A DNA stretch of 64,000 nucleotides, taken from SZUA-365 sp049663345 (GTDB lineage: Bacteria; Bacteroidota; Ignavibacteria; SZUA-365). Position numbers and translations under genes: made by a program. The stretch is from the NCBI GenBank assembly GCA_049663345.1, contig JBATDG010000053.1, forward strand, positions 47,424-111,423, in the 5' to 3' direction. Of the stretch, positions 1 through 8,870 are shown in pieces (the stretch's first letter is position 1; every line of letters begins with the position of its first letter). The notes under the pieces were generated by a model that worked only from the letters and a program-made list of their open reading frames with translations, was not told the DNA's origin and made no database searches.

Positions 1-272
1 TGAAGAGTAGCAAAATCGCCAGCGTCAGCAAAACGCCATAGTACCTGCACATTCCCGCCGATCCCCCAATCTGTTATTGCTCCAGCGAAGTTATCTCCAT
101 CCTGAAGATCGCCCGCGAAACGATTTAATGACAAAGCCGCGCCAAAGCCCAACTTTTGGGGCCGCGAAAAATCGGCGTCATAGGGGCGGCTCTGCTGTCC
201 CCGCTGCTGCTGGGCCAGGCTAACCCCGCTTAACAGGACTACCGCTACCATGATCGATAGAACTCGTAACAT
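1..272 (-). CDS. Partial exported protein of unknown function (N-terminal part only)
   Basis: The reading frame begins at an ATG at 272 and runs off the left edge of the window, so only about 90 residues are visible. An AAGGAG Shine-Dalgarno sits seven bases upstream of the ATG, which supports this start. The first 20 residues form a signal peptide (MLRVLSIMVAVVLLSGVSLA, with cleavage likely before QQQRGQ). A Gln/Arg/Ser-rich linker follows, then alternating glycine and hydrophobic/aromatic residues such as LGFGAAL and WGIGGNVQVLW. That pattern would suit an outer-membrane beta-barrel or other surface protein, but this is inference and too little is present to name a family. Confidence 0.7.
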   Translation of the reverse strand, partial: MLRVLSIMVAVVLLSGVSLAQQQRGQQSRPYDADFSRPQKLGFGAALSLNRFAGDLQDGDNFAGAITDWGIGGNVQVLWRFADAGDFATL

Positions 273-537
273 GATTGCTCCTTGATGATAATAGAACTCT
301 TGTCTCTTCTCTATTTTGCCAGGCTCAATTTTGACATAATACAAATACCCGAAAGTAGACACCTCTCTCTAGCCAGTAAGATGTGGACTCATTTCACATC
401 CATGTCTGAGAATTGAAATGCCTTTTCGTGGAGTACATACAAAGAAAACGTACAAATAGGAAACATGCAAGTGTTTTGTAAGAATATTCTGCCTAATTTT
501 GAATTCATCTAAACAATGGTTTTTGCAGCGTTAATAT

Positions 538-945
538 TCAGCCGCCGCCACCGAGAAGCGCCCGCAGCTGCTCACGTATATTGAGCTCTACCGCACCTGG
601 AATCCCATTTTCGGAACGGTGCGTAGACAGCGACCGATTGTCCTTTTCCACGCGAAGAAGATTCATTTCTTCAACAACCATACGCAGCTGCCGTGTTGCC
701 GCATCTTCAAGAATGCTTAACTCGACATACCGCTCTTCAATTTCCTTGTCTGTCCATGAAGCCAGATCCTCCGGCTTGCTATGAAGTCCACCTGCACTTA
801 CCGTGACGATGACAGCATCATGAGAACTATCAGCAAGATCGACGTTGTTCACTGCAAGAAGCCGTTCAGACTGCTGGAGAACTCCTATCGTGCGCAAGAG
901 ATTGTGAAGATCATCTTTTCGGATGGCGTAGCGAATGATATTCAT
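538..945 (-). CDS. Small protein of unknown function (135 aa)
   Basis: This is a 135-residue protein with no signal peptide or membrane segment. I do not recognise the family. It looks mixed alpha/beta, with a charged probably helical stretch around residues 66-105 (many Glu, Arg and Leu) that could form a short coiled coil, and it ends in four consecutive glycines. An AGAGGAAA ribosome binding site lies eight bases before the ATG, which argues that the frame is translated. It stands alone: 170 bp separate it from the lipoprotein gene on the same strand and 265 bp from the next gene downstream. The overlapping plus-strand frames in this stretch are short and lack ribosome binding sites. Confidence 0.6.
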   Translation of the reverse strand: MNIIRYAIRKDDLHNLLRTIGVLQQSERLLAVNNVDLADSSHDAVIVTVSAGGLHSKPEDLASWTDKEIEERYVELSILEDAATRQLRMVVEEMNLLRVEKDNRSLSTHRSENGIPGAVELNIREQLRALLGGGG

Positions 946-1115
946 TGCGCATTTCCTCTGAGTGTATCAAGCTAGAACACCTAATATAAGGAATCCGTGC
1001 CCGAAAACACTGCAGAGAATGTGAAAAATATCCCTATCAACGGAGAAATCACACTTGAAATAGCTGAATTCACCTTGACCGGGGCAAATGTGACGGGATC
1101 AAGGAAAAATCAATC

Positions 1116-2018
1116 CTAGAGTTTCAACCTCTTCTGAACAAACACTTCCTGCACAATTACCGAAGCCGATCCAAACACGCCAATACCTCCCCGGATGTTG
1201 CTATATTCAGGCCGGAATTCCACGGAACGTCCTCCCCATTGTGTTGCCTTGAACCAATCCAGCATCGCTTTGTCCGGAGCTAGGATCGCGATTTCGTTGC
1301 GGCCATACCAGCGGAACGCAGACCATACCGTGGGCGCCTGGTTGACCTGGATGAAGCCCCAACGTGTTTTAGTGTAAAACGTCGGTGAATCCGAATTTTC
1401 GAAAGGAATGTTGTTCGTGCGCTCGTTGATCTCACTGACCGCAGGGGTCAAATATTCTCCGTAGCCGAGCGTATCAAGAACCTTCGCGCGAATAATGTAT
1501 TCTGGCGTAGTTCCCGAGGTCCAGGAAATTCGCAGAGAATCAGGGCTCATCAGAACGGTAGTATCCTGGGGATATTGCAATACCGCCCGGGGAGGGATTG
1601 TCCACTCGATTCTCGCTGGAGTCGTGGTCTCAGCACTCATGAGGGTTCCATCAGCCATCTGCACACGAATGCTGTAGCGCGTCTCAGGAAGGACACGGTA
1701 CGTTGAGTCAGGATAGCTATAGCTGCCCACTCCATCCTTCACAACATATTGCAGAGGATAATCGATGCCGTTCGCGCTAATAATAACGGAGGCATCCGGG
1801 GCCATCATACTGGCATAGTCGAACGCCACAGTCAAAGACTGGGATACAGCGACGACAATGTTATCGATGGGTTCCCCCACCTGGAGGTAAGCTTCAAGAA
1901 AAGGCACCGGCACATAGTCGGTCGGCGGCTGGTCTTCGCAAGCAGTGACGAGAGTCGCTGCCAATGCGATCACGAGCAGGGAGCAGGCAGAATGGAATCG
2001 TGACATTGTATTCACCAT
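1116..2018 (-). CDS. DUF4249-like outer-membrane lipoprotein, partner of the TonB receptor
   Basis: The protein has a lipoprotein signal: basic residues, a hydrophobic core and a lipobox ending LVTAC, so it should be anchored in the outer membrane by the cysteine. The rest is beta-rich, with segments such as PDSTYRVLPETRYSIRV that resemble the DUF4249 proteins commonly paired with TonB-dependent receptors in Bacteroidota. The start chosen (ATG at 2018) lies one base after the stop of the upstream receptor, so the two are probably translationally coupled; an ATG at 2006 is the alternative and gives a more compact signal peptide. Upstream in-frame codons lie inside the receptor gene and were discarded. 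The likely role is as an accessory surface subunit of the TonB uptake system; the substrate cannot be told. Confidence 0.7.
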   Translation of the reverse strand: MVNTMSRFHSACSLLVIALAATLVTACEDQPPTDYVPVPFLEAYLQVGEPIDNIVVAVSQSLTVAFDYASMMAPDASVIISANGIDYPLQYVVKDGVGSYSYPDSTYRVLPETRYSIRVQMADGTLMSAETTTPARIEWTIPPRAVLQYPQDTTVLMSPDSLRISWTSGTTPEYIIRAKVLDTLGYGEYLTPAVSEINERTNNIPFENSDSPTFYTKTRWGFIQVNQAPTVWSAFRWYGRNEIAILAPDKAMLDWFKATQWGGRSVEFRPEYSNIRGGIGVFGSASVIVQEVFVQKRLKL

Positions 2019-2019
2019 T

Positions 2020-4317
2020 TCAGAACTTGAGTTCAAGTGCAACGCTGGGAAGTATTGGTAAAAGTAGAACATCCTTTACCTCTGTTATTTCTCCTGTCGA
2101 ATCGTAGTAGCGGAACCAGATATCGCGCCTCGAATAAACGTTGTAAATATCGATCAGGAGATTCGCATCGAGTCCGAACAACGTAGTGTGGTAATTCGCA
2201 TTCAGATTCAGTTGATGCGATGGGGGAAGGCGCAATCCGTAGCGATCCGCCGGGATGTTCAGTGCCTTGCCGCTCTCGCTGCCAGGTAGGCGCGTTTCAA
2301 GGCGGGACGTCTGTCCCGTGTACGATTGCCCGGACTGGAATGTAAAAGTAGCGGAAATATCCCAGGAATCGCTGAGCTTGTATTGTCCAACAAGCTTGAA
2401 ATCGTGTCTGCGATCCCATTTCGGTCGAAACGACTCTCCACGATTGAGTGCATCAAATGTCTCGTTGATCCAACCAAGCGCGTACCCAGCCCAGCCGGTG
2501 AATCGTCCGTTTTTTTTCTGGAGAAATAATTCGATTCCGTAAGCCTCGCCCTTCCCGTCATAGAAAAAGTCGCCTACCGTCGTTCCGTTCGTCTGATATT
2601 GGTTCAGTTCACTGACGTGTGCGAGGTCCTTATAATACACCTCGACGTTGAAATCGAGTCCTTCGTACGGCCGGGTCTCAACACCTAGCACGTAGTGGAT
2701 CGCCCTGCTCGGATTAACGGTGGAATCTGTCGGCATCCAGGTATCGAAAAAGCTGAAATCGGGCAAGGCCGCCAGCCGGAAGTACTGATGATAGACGCCG
2801 AAAGCTGCCTTTATTGCAATATCGTCCTGAAGTTGATAGCGCAAAGCGAGTCGCGGATCTACTGTTGCCAGGCCTCTCAAACCGTAGTAATTGAACCGCA
2901 ATCCCGTCTGCAGGGAAAAGAGATTGGAGAATTGGTAATTGGACTGCATGAACGCCGCGCCTGTGACGTCCGAAGCCTCGACATTGGTAACAGCACTGCC
3001 GCCTCCTGAGGACGATGATGAATCCGCACTCCCGGTAAAGTTCTGCAGGTAATTGAGCAAGTAATGGTTTACTTCGATGCCGCCTTTCAATGTCCAGTCA
3101 CTGGAAGCGAACCATTCAAGATTGCCCTTTAGCGTGTAGTCCTGAATGATGTTTTCAATCTCAGTCTCGAACCCGCTGTTTGTGGAATTGAAACTGTTGC
3201 GATACCGCGACCAGCTGAGGTTAAACACGGAGAAGAGATTGTCATTGAACAAGTGGGTCCAGCGTGAAGATATCGTGCGGTTGCTGATGCCGATGCTGCC
3301 AGCGAAACCCGCACGGGTATCAATGTCGAGAACGTCTGCAGAAGTGAACCCGGAAAGGAATAATTTATCCGATGTTCCGATATCCTGGGATATTTTACCG
3401 TTGAAGTCATAAAAAAAGTAATCGGGCAGCGGATCCTCCTCTGTCTCCAGAAGGCTGGTGAGAATATCGATATACGTTCGGCGTGCGCCGAAAAACCAGG
3501 AGCCATTTCCTACCGGGCCTTCAACCGACAACCGGGAGGAGATAAGTCCGATCGAGGCGGTTCCCCCAAATTCGTTTCGATTACCATCTTTCTGAACCAG
3601 ATCAAGAACAGCCGAAAGCCGACCGCCATATTCTGCAGGATACCCGCCCTTAATCAGATCCACATCCTTAATCGCTTCGGGATTGAATGTTGAAAAGAAT
3701 CCGAAAAGATGCGACGGATTGTACACTGATGAACCATCCAGTAAAACGAGTGTCTGGTCCGGGGACCCGCCGCGGATGTAGAGACCGCTGGAGATCTGAG
3801 ACGAGGCGAGTACTCCCGGCAAATACTGCAGGGAGCGAAACACGTCGGCCTCGCCTCCAACCCTCAATTTATTTATCTGCCGAATCGGAATGTTGATGCG
3901 GCTGACCGATATCTGTCGCTTATCGTCCATGCGGTTGCTTTCAACAACGACTTCATCAAGGCGTAGTGTTTCCGTACCGAGTTCGACATCAATACGTCGC
4001 GATTCCTGCTTTTTTAATTCGACTGTCATTTCCACTTTCTCGTATCCAAGGAAACTGAAGCTCACCCGATACGTACCGGGTTTGATCTCCGAAAGAGCAT
4101 AGTAGCCGCTTTTGTTGCTCACCGTACCTTGACGTGTTGCCGCCAACTGTACGGTCGCACCAACCAGCGTTTCTCCCGTCTCCTTGTCGCGGATATAACC
4201 GTTGATCGTCGCATTGTCTGAAAGCTCTTCATCAGAACCAGCGTTGATCGCAGCAACCACACTCAAAGGAGCGCTGAAAACAATCAGGCTGAAAAAAAGA
4301 ATGGTCAATTGTTTCAT
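2020..4317 (-). CDS. TonB-dependent outer-membrane receptor with carboxypeptidase-regulatory-like domain
   Basis: A 765-residue outer-membrane receptor. Residues 1-23 form a signal peptide. Residues about 36-115 are a carboxypeptidase-regulatory-like beta-sandwich (INGYIRDKETGETLVGATV, then GTYRVSFSFLGYE). Residues about 135-240 form the plug, with the typical YIRGGSPDQTLVLLDG and GGYPAEYGGRLSAVLDL motifs. The remainder is a TonB-type beta-barrel ending in a C-terminal phenylalanine. The protein should import a substrate across the outer membrane using TonB/ExbBD energy. It is followed after one base by a DUF4249-like lipoprotein. No SusD-type partner is present, so a glycan-specific SusCD system is unlikely. 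No regulatory gene is adjacent, and the substrate is unknown. Confidence 0.93.
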   Translation of the reverse strand: MKQLTILFFSLIVFSAPLSVVAAINAGSDEELSDNATINGYIRDKETGETLVGATVQLAATRQGTVSNKSGYYALSEIKPGTYRVSFSFLGYEKVEMTVELKKQESRRIDVELGTETLRLDEVVVESNRMDDKRQISVSRINIPIRQINKLRVGGEADVFRSLQYLPGVLASSQISSGLYIRGGSPDQTLVLLDGSSVYNPSHLFGFFSTFNPEAIKDVDLIKGGYPAEYGGRLSAVLDLVQKDGNRNEFGGTASIGLISSRLSVEGPVGNGSWFFGARRTYIDILTSLLETEEDPLPDYFFYDFNGKISQDIGTSDKLFLSGFTSADVLDIDTRAGFAGSIGISNRTISSRWTHLFNDNLFSVFNLSWSRYRNSFNSTNSGFETEIENIIQDYTLKGNLEWFASSDWTLKGGIEVNHYLLNYLQNFTGSADSSSSSGGGSAVTNVEASDVTGAAFMQSNYQFSNLFSLQTGLRFNYYGLRGLATVDPRLALRYQLQDDIAIKAAFGVYHQYFRLAALPDFSFFDTWMPTDSTVNPSRAIHYVLGVETRPYEGLDFNVEVYYKDLAHVSELNQYQTNGTTVGDFFYDGKGEAYGIELFLQKKNGRFTGWAGYALGWINETFDALNRGESFRPKWDRRHDFKLVGQYKLSDSWDISATFTFQSGQSYTGQTSRLETRLPGSESGKALNIPADRYGLRLPPSHQLNLNANYHTTLFGLDANLLIDIYNVYSRRDIWFRYYDSTGEITEVKDVLLLPILPSVALELKF

Positions 4318-4682
4318 TCGTAATCCGTTAGTTGCTCCGACCGGTGTCCTGATACAGACCCTGTATATCTGAAACCGGAATCTTCGCCCCGCTGCATCAA
4401 AGTTGATAGGTGATCAAGATACAAGTGACAACGTTGAAAACGTGCACATGGTTTCATAATACGCTCAGGCAATACTCAGGTTACAAAGCAAAGTCATTAT
4501 TTTTTTACACGCTTATTTCCAGCCCGTAATCAAACTCCGGCTCATCAAACGATCTCACGTTCAGGCTTCCAACGAATTGTAAAACATCGCTGTATTTTAT
4601 AGTTTCTTTGAATATCCGATACGTGCAGCCTTTGCCTGCGCGGTGTGCCGTTCCTTATTTCAACACTTGGCATGGACTACGT
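4318..4682. other. Divergent intergenic region between the TonB receptor and the NSS symporter
   Basis: 365 bp, AT-richer than the flanking genes, containing the divergent promoters of the receptor (minus) and the symporter (plus). I could not find a convincing promoter match on either strand. The best candidates are AT-rich blocks near 4576-4606 (plus) and 4410-4450 (minus). I see no terminator, repeat or RNA gene. Confidence 0.4.
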
Positions 4683-6266
4683 ATGGCTGAAAAAAAAGAA
4701 CAGTGGGGATCCCGTTTTGGTCTCATTCTCGCTGTTGCCGGAAATGCTATCGGCCTCGGCAACTTCCTCCGTTTCCCTGTGCAAGCCGCCTCGAACGGTG
4801 GAGGCGCTTTCATGATTCCCTACTTCATAGCTTTCCTCCTGCTGGGCATCCCACTCATGTGGGTGGAATGGGGTATCGGCCGGCATGGCGGGAAGTATGG
4901 ACACGGGAGCGCTCCGGGAATGTTCGATGTGCTGTGGAACAATCCACTGGCAAAATACCTCGGCGTGATGGGACTGTTCATTTCCATGGTTATCCTCATC
5001 TACTATACGTACATAGAATCGTGGACACTCGGCTATAGCATTTTCAGCATGCTGGGGCTTTATCACGGCGAGGAGACTCTGGGGGCTATGCGCGGTTTTC
5101 TTTCCAGCTACCAGGGGCTGGAAACCGGCACTCACTTCACCAATATCTGGCCTGCGTATGCGTTGATGCTCTTCACGTTCGGGGCAAATTTTTGGGTGCT
5201 GTGGCGAGGCCTCTCTGGCGGTATCGAAAAGCTTGCGAAAATTGCAATGCCTTTGTTGTTCGCCTTCGCCTTGATTATTATGGTTCGTGTGTTAACCCTC
5301 GGAACACCGGATCCTTCTATGCCGGAGAATTCCGTTCTAAATGGTCTCGCCTATATATGGAATCCGGACTTCAGTGAACTAGGTAAAGCCAGCGTGTGGA
5401 TTGCCGCAGCGGGACAGATCTTTTTCACACTCAGCGTGGGTATGGGAACGATCCATGCATATGCCAGCTACCTTCGGCCGAAGGATGATATCGCACTCAG
5501 CGGACTGACCACGGCAGCCACCAACGAGTTTGCCGAGGTGATTCTCGGCGGGACAATCGCCATCCCTGTGGCTGTCGCTTTCTTCGGCCTTGATATGACA
5601 AAAGAGATCGCTGCGGGGGGTGCCTTCAATCTCGGGTTTGTTTCCATGCCCGTGATTTTCGGCAAGATTCCGTTGGGACAGATCTTTGGCTCCCTCTGGT
5701 TTTTACTGCTGTTTTTTGCGGGAATCACTTCCTCAGTCGCGATGGGACTACCCGTTGTTTCATTTCTCAAGAATCACTTTAGCATGACGCATCGCCGCGC
5801 TGTACTGACTCTCGCGGCATTGGTGCTCATCTGTGTCCAGCCGGTCATCTTTTTCCTCGGGCATGGCTTCCTTGATGAGATGGATTATTGGTCCGGTACA
5901 TTCGGCCTTGTCGTCTTTGCCACCATCGAGATTATTCTCTTCGCCTGGGTCTTCAAAATTGATCGCGCCTGGGAAGAAATCAACGCCGGTGCAGACATTC
6001 GCATTCCGAAGTTCTTCAAATACGTCATCAAGTACGTCACACCCTTGTATTTGCTCATCATCATGGGTGTCTGGTTCTATCAGGATGCCTTTGATATTCT
6101 GATGCTGAATAAAACTCCGGGAGGTACCCCGGTCGACCCCGTTAACGTTCCGTACATCTGGGGCGCTCGTGCACTGATGCTCGGCTTGTTTGCATTGCTC
6201 TGTCTCCTCGTCCATTTTGCGTGGAAAAGAAAGCGTCGACATCCGAAGGCGGCTGCCGGCAGCTGA
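4683..6266 (+). CDS. Sodium-dependent transporter of the neurotransmitter:sodium symporter (NSS/SNF) family
   Basis: An integral membrane protein of 527 residues with about 12 hydrophobic segments. The N-terminus carries the family signature of TM1, WGSRFGLILAVAGNAIGLGNFLRFP in register, whose unwound GNAIGLGN part binds Na+ and substrate in LeuT-like transporters. The later FFTLSVGMG and SSVAMGLP segments match TM6/TM8-type elements. It should co-transport an amino acid or related amine with Na+. The ATG at 4683 was chosen because it places the signature about ten residues from the N-terminus as in relatives; the reading frame is open upstream to 4608 but that part is unlike the family. The C-terminus is a short basic tail. 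No neighbour hints at the substrate. Confidence 0.92.
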   Translation: MAEKKEQWGSRFGLILAVAGNAIGLGNFLRFPVQAASNGGGAFMIPYFIAFLLLGIPLMWVEWGIGRHGGKYGHGSAPGMFDVLWNNPLAKYLGVMGLFISMVILIYYTYIESWTLGYSIFSMLGLYHGEETLGAMRGFLSSYQGLETGTHFTNIWPAYALMLFTFGANFWVLWRGLSGGIEKLAKIAMPLLFAFALIIMVRVLTLGTPDPSMPENSVLNGLAYIWNPDFSELGKASVWIAAAGQIFFTLSVGMGTIHAYASYLRPKDDIALSGLTTAATNEFAEVILGGTIAIPVAVAFFGLDMTKEIAAGGAFNLGFVSMPVIFGKIPLGQIFGSLWFLLLFFAGITSSVAMGLPVVSFLKNHFSMTHRRAVLTLAALVLICVQPVIFFLGHGFLDEMDYWSGTFGLVVFATIEIILFAWVFKIDRAWEEINAGADIRIPKFFKYVIKYVTPLYLLIIMGVWFYQDAFDILMLNKTPGGTPVDPVNVPYIWGARALMLGLFALLCLLVHFAWKRKRRHPKAAAGS

Positions 6267-6311
6267 TAACAACGTTTGGGGAGGATGTTCGGAGAAGGGG
6301 TGACGAATGAT

Positions 6312-7241
6312 TCAGTCTATGACGGGCTGAATGACGGATATTTTATGGCGCTCCGCATCGACAAGCACACGGCTTCCGATGGGGAGCGTAATTTTATCTG
6401 GAATATGGCCGAAGGGAATTCCACTGAGTACCGGAACGCCGAGCGGCAGAAAATATTCCTTCATCACATCGACAAGTTCGCGGTTCGGTGTATCGATTGG
6501 AATCGACGTAAAGCTCCCCAGCAGTACAGCAGAAAGGCTGCTCAGAACTCCTGCCTGTTTGAGCTGCAGGAGCATTCGGTCAATGCGGTATACCGATTCT
6601 CCCACATCCTCAAGAAAAAGCACTGCTCCATCGAAATCCGGGATCCAGGGGGTTCCTACCAGGGAGCAAAGTACCGCAAGATTGCCGCCGAGAAGCGTCC
6701 CTTCCGCCGCTCCGCCTTGCAAAACTTCAGTGCCTTCGCATTCCGGCAATACACGGGTTGTTCGGCGTCGGCGCAGCATTTCCCATAATGCATTCGCCGC
6801 CATGGGACGAATGCCGGAAGCGAATTCCGCCGCAACCATAGGACCGGCGAAGGTTATCAGTCCGGCTTTGGCATACATCGCGAGCGAAAGTGCGGTGATA
6901 TCACTGAATCCGACGAGAATTTTGGGATGCTCGCGGATAAATGAGTAGTCAAGATGATCGAGCAGGCGTGCAGAGCCGTATCCCCCGCGCGTACAGAAAA
7001 TGGCACGAACGCGATCATCTTCGAACATCTCCATTATGTCATCGGCTCGTACCTGATCTGATCCAGCGAAATATCCATCACTCGCACCGACACTCCACCC
7101 AATTCGCGTGTAAAATCCCTCCGCCAGCAACGCGGATACGCCGCGCATTATAAGCGCTTCATCGCGTGGCGGACTAGCCGGCGAGACCAAACCGATCAGA
7201 TCGCCGGTTCGCAATCGTGGAGGAATAATTGATTCTATCAC
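6312..7241 (-). CDS. ldcA: LD-carboxypeptidase (muramoyltetrapeptide carboxypeptidase, peptidase S66)
   Basis: A 309-residue cytoplasmic S66 peptidase that removes the terminal D-Ala from murein tetrapeptides during peptidoglycan recycling. The catalytic Ser-Glu-His set is visible: Ser113 in GFSDIT, Glu211 in LFLEDVGE and His279 in PFGHIPD. The N-terminal IGLVSPASPP and the RGGYGSARLL segments are also characteristic. The start is a GTG at 7241 whose G is the last base of the dapA stop codon (TAGTG), so translation is probably coupled to dapA. It is the last gene of a dap operon, which fits its use of meso-diaminopimelate-containing peptides. A convergent gap of 45 bp without a clear terminator separates it from the symporter gene. 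Confidence 0.92.
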   Translation of the reverse strand: MIESIIPPRLRTGDLIGLVSPASPPRDEALIMRGVSALLAEGFYTRIGWSVGASDGYFAGSDQVRADDIMEMFEDDRVRAIFCTRGGYGSARLLDHLDYSFIREHPKILVGFSDITALSLAMYAKAGLITFAGPMVAAEFASGIRPMAANALWEMLRRRRTTRVLPECEGTEVLQGGAAEGTLLGGNLAVLCSLVGTPWIPDFDGAVLFLEDVGESVYRIDRMLLQLKQAGVLSSLSAVLLGSFTSIPIDTPNRELVDVMKEYFLPLGVPVLSGIPFGHIPDKITLPIGSRVLVDAERHKISVIQPVID

Positions 7242-8131
7242 TATCGAAGGAGGTCCAATGATGTGAGAATGTTTTTCAAAGCTTCCCTGTTGCTCGCCTG
7301 CATCGGAACCAACGGCAGTCTGAAACGCTCTTCAATGAGGCCCATCATCGCCATCGCTGTTTTCACTGGAGCGGGACTTGATTCAATGAAGTTACCGCGC
7401 AGCAGATCTATCAATCTGTAATGAATTTCCCGGGCTTTCACGAAATCGCCCTCCAATGCCAGATGGATCATATGGGAGAATTCAGAAGGCATCTCATTTG
7501 AGATCACAGAAATGACGCCATCCATTCCGATAGCTATTTGTGCAACTGCCAGATCATCATCACCGGAGAGCACAGAAAATCCCTCTGGTCGTCCCTTCAC
7601 GATATCGTAGATTTGACTAAAATTAGCGCTGGCCTCTTTAGTTGCTATTACATTCTCAATTTCAGCGATTCTCAACTGTGTTTCGGCTGTGATATTGCCG
7701 CCCGTTCTCCCAGGCACATTGTACATTACGACGCCGCATTGAACCGCATCCGCCACTGCCTCGTAGTGTTGATAATATCCTTCTTGAGAGGGTTTGTTGT
7801 AGTAGGGACCAACGACCAGAACCGCATCCACACCGCGGGCTTCTGCCAGTTTCGCGTTTGCAATGGTTTTCGCAGTTGAATTTGAACCGACCCCTGCGAT
7901 GACTGGGACTCGTCCGTTGGAAACTTCAACCACTGTCTCAAGAATCTGCAGAAATTCATTTTCTTCCAACGTGACAGCTTCACCTGTAGTACCGCACGGA
8001 ACTAGCATATCAACACCATTCTCAATCTGGCGCAGGGTAAGCTGACGCATGACAGCCAAATCAACCTCACCATCTGTTTTGAAAGGCGTGATGAGAGCTG
8101 TTCCTAATCCGCTAAGCCTGGGAAATGTCAT
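7241..8131 (-). CDS. dapA: 4-hydroxy-tetrahydrodipicolinate synthase
   Basis: A 296-residue class I aldolase that condenses pyruvate with aspartate semialdehyde, the first committed step of the diaminopimelate/lysine pathway. The Schiff-base lysine is Lys165 in VIATKEAS, the catalytic tyrosine is Tyr137 in MYNVPGRTG, and the substrate-binding PCGTTGEA motif is at 46-52. The length is normal for the family. The start ATG at 8131 lies inside the end of dapB (20-bp overlap), and the stop overlaps the start of the LD-carboxypeptidase gene by one base. The operon order M20 deacylase-dapB-dapA-ldcA ties lysine synthesis to cell-wall peptide turnover. Confidence 0.96.
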   Translation of the reverse strand: MTFPRLSGLGTALITPFKTDGEVDLAVMRQLTLRQIENGVDMLVPCGTTGEAVTLEENEFLQILETVVEVSNGRVPVIAGVGSNSTAKTIANAKLAEARGVDAVLVVGPYYNKPSQEGYYQHYEAVADAVQCGVVMYNVPGRTGGNITAETQLRIAEIENVIATKEASANFSQIYDIVKGRPEGFSVLSGDDDLAVAQIAIGMDGVISVISNEMPSEFSHMIHLALEGDFVKAREIHYRLIDLLRGNFIESSPAPVKTAMAMMGLIEERFRLPLVPMQASNREALKNILTSLDLLR

Positions 8132-8870
8132 TGATCAGATCCTTTAATGTATACATTCCTTGTTTATCGCATATCCACTGCGCTGCAAGAAGCGCTCCTT
8201 CCGCAAACCCCCGCCGTCCTTTTGCGCGATGCATCAGCTCTATACTATCAGAAGCGCTGTCGATTAGAATAGAGTGGTCGCCGAAGACAGATCCCACTCT
8301 GGATGAAGTCACGTAGAGCGCTTCGGGATCTGCTTTCTTGCTTTGGACCGTTGTTTCGATTATTGTTTTCTTGCTATTCACATCAAGTATGCTTCGTGCA
8401 AGCATGAGAGCTGTTCCGCTCGGCGCATCCATTTTCCCGGTATGATGCACCTCGTGCACGGCTATATCATATTGCCCGAAATCTCTCAGTAGACTGGCAG
8501 CAAAAGTAGTGATGCGGTCGAAGAGATAGATGCCCAATGAGAAATTATTTGCTTGCATACACGCTCCCCCGGATGTCTTGAGCGCCTCCTCCACAGCAGC
8601 CATATTCCCTTCCCAGCCCGTCGTGCCGCTGACAACCGGCAATCCGGCATTAACACATGCGAGGATGTTTTTCAACGCCTGATCAGGGGTTGTAAACTCA
8701 ACGCAGACATCAACCCCCCGACCCATTAAATCATCGATGCTTTCATAGAATCGTTTGTCTTCTGGGTCGACGATGAAAGGTTCAGGCCATCCGCGCTCTG
8801 TAATAATGCCATGGATCTCCTGTCCCATTCTGCCATAACCGATCAAAGCAATGCGTGGATTTGCTTTCAT
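8112..8870 (-). CDS. dapB: 4-hydroxy-tetrahydrodipicolinate reductase
   Basis: A 252-residue NAD(P)H-dependent reductase that forms tetrahydrodipicolinate. The N-terminal Rossmann motif is IALIGYGRMG (8-16), the SGTTGW segment at 81-86 is conserved, and the active-site block HHTGKMDAPSGTA (142-154) contains the catalytic His and Lys146. The start overlaps the stop of the upstream M20 gene by four bases (ATGA), and the end overlaps dapA by 20 bp. It acts in the cytoplasm directly after DapA. Confidence 0.96.
   Translation of the reverse strand: MKANPRIALIGYGRMGQEIHGIITERGWPEPFIVDPEDKRFYESIDDLMGRGVDVCVEFTTPDQALKNILACVNAGLPVVSGTTGWEGNMAAVEEALKTSGGACMQANNFSLGIYLFDRITTFAASLLRDFGQYDIAVHEVHHTGKMDAPSGTALMLARSILDVNSKKTIIETTVQSKKADPEALYVTSSRVGSVFGDHSILIDSASDSIELMHRAKGRRGFAEGALLAAQWICDKQGMYTLKDLINDISQA

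Noticed and set aside
331..359. TTGACA near 331 as a promoter
   Set aside because: No -10 element at 16-18 bp on the plus strand and no plus-strand gene downstream.
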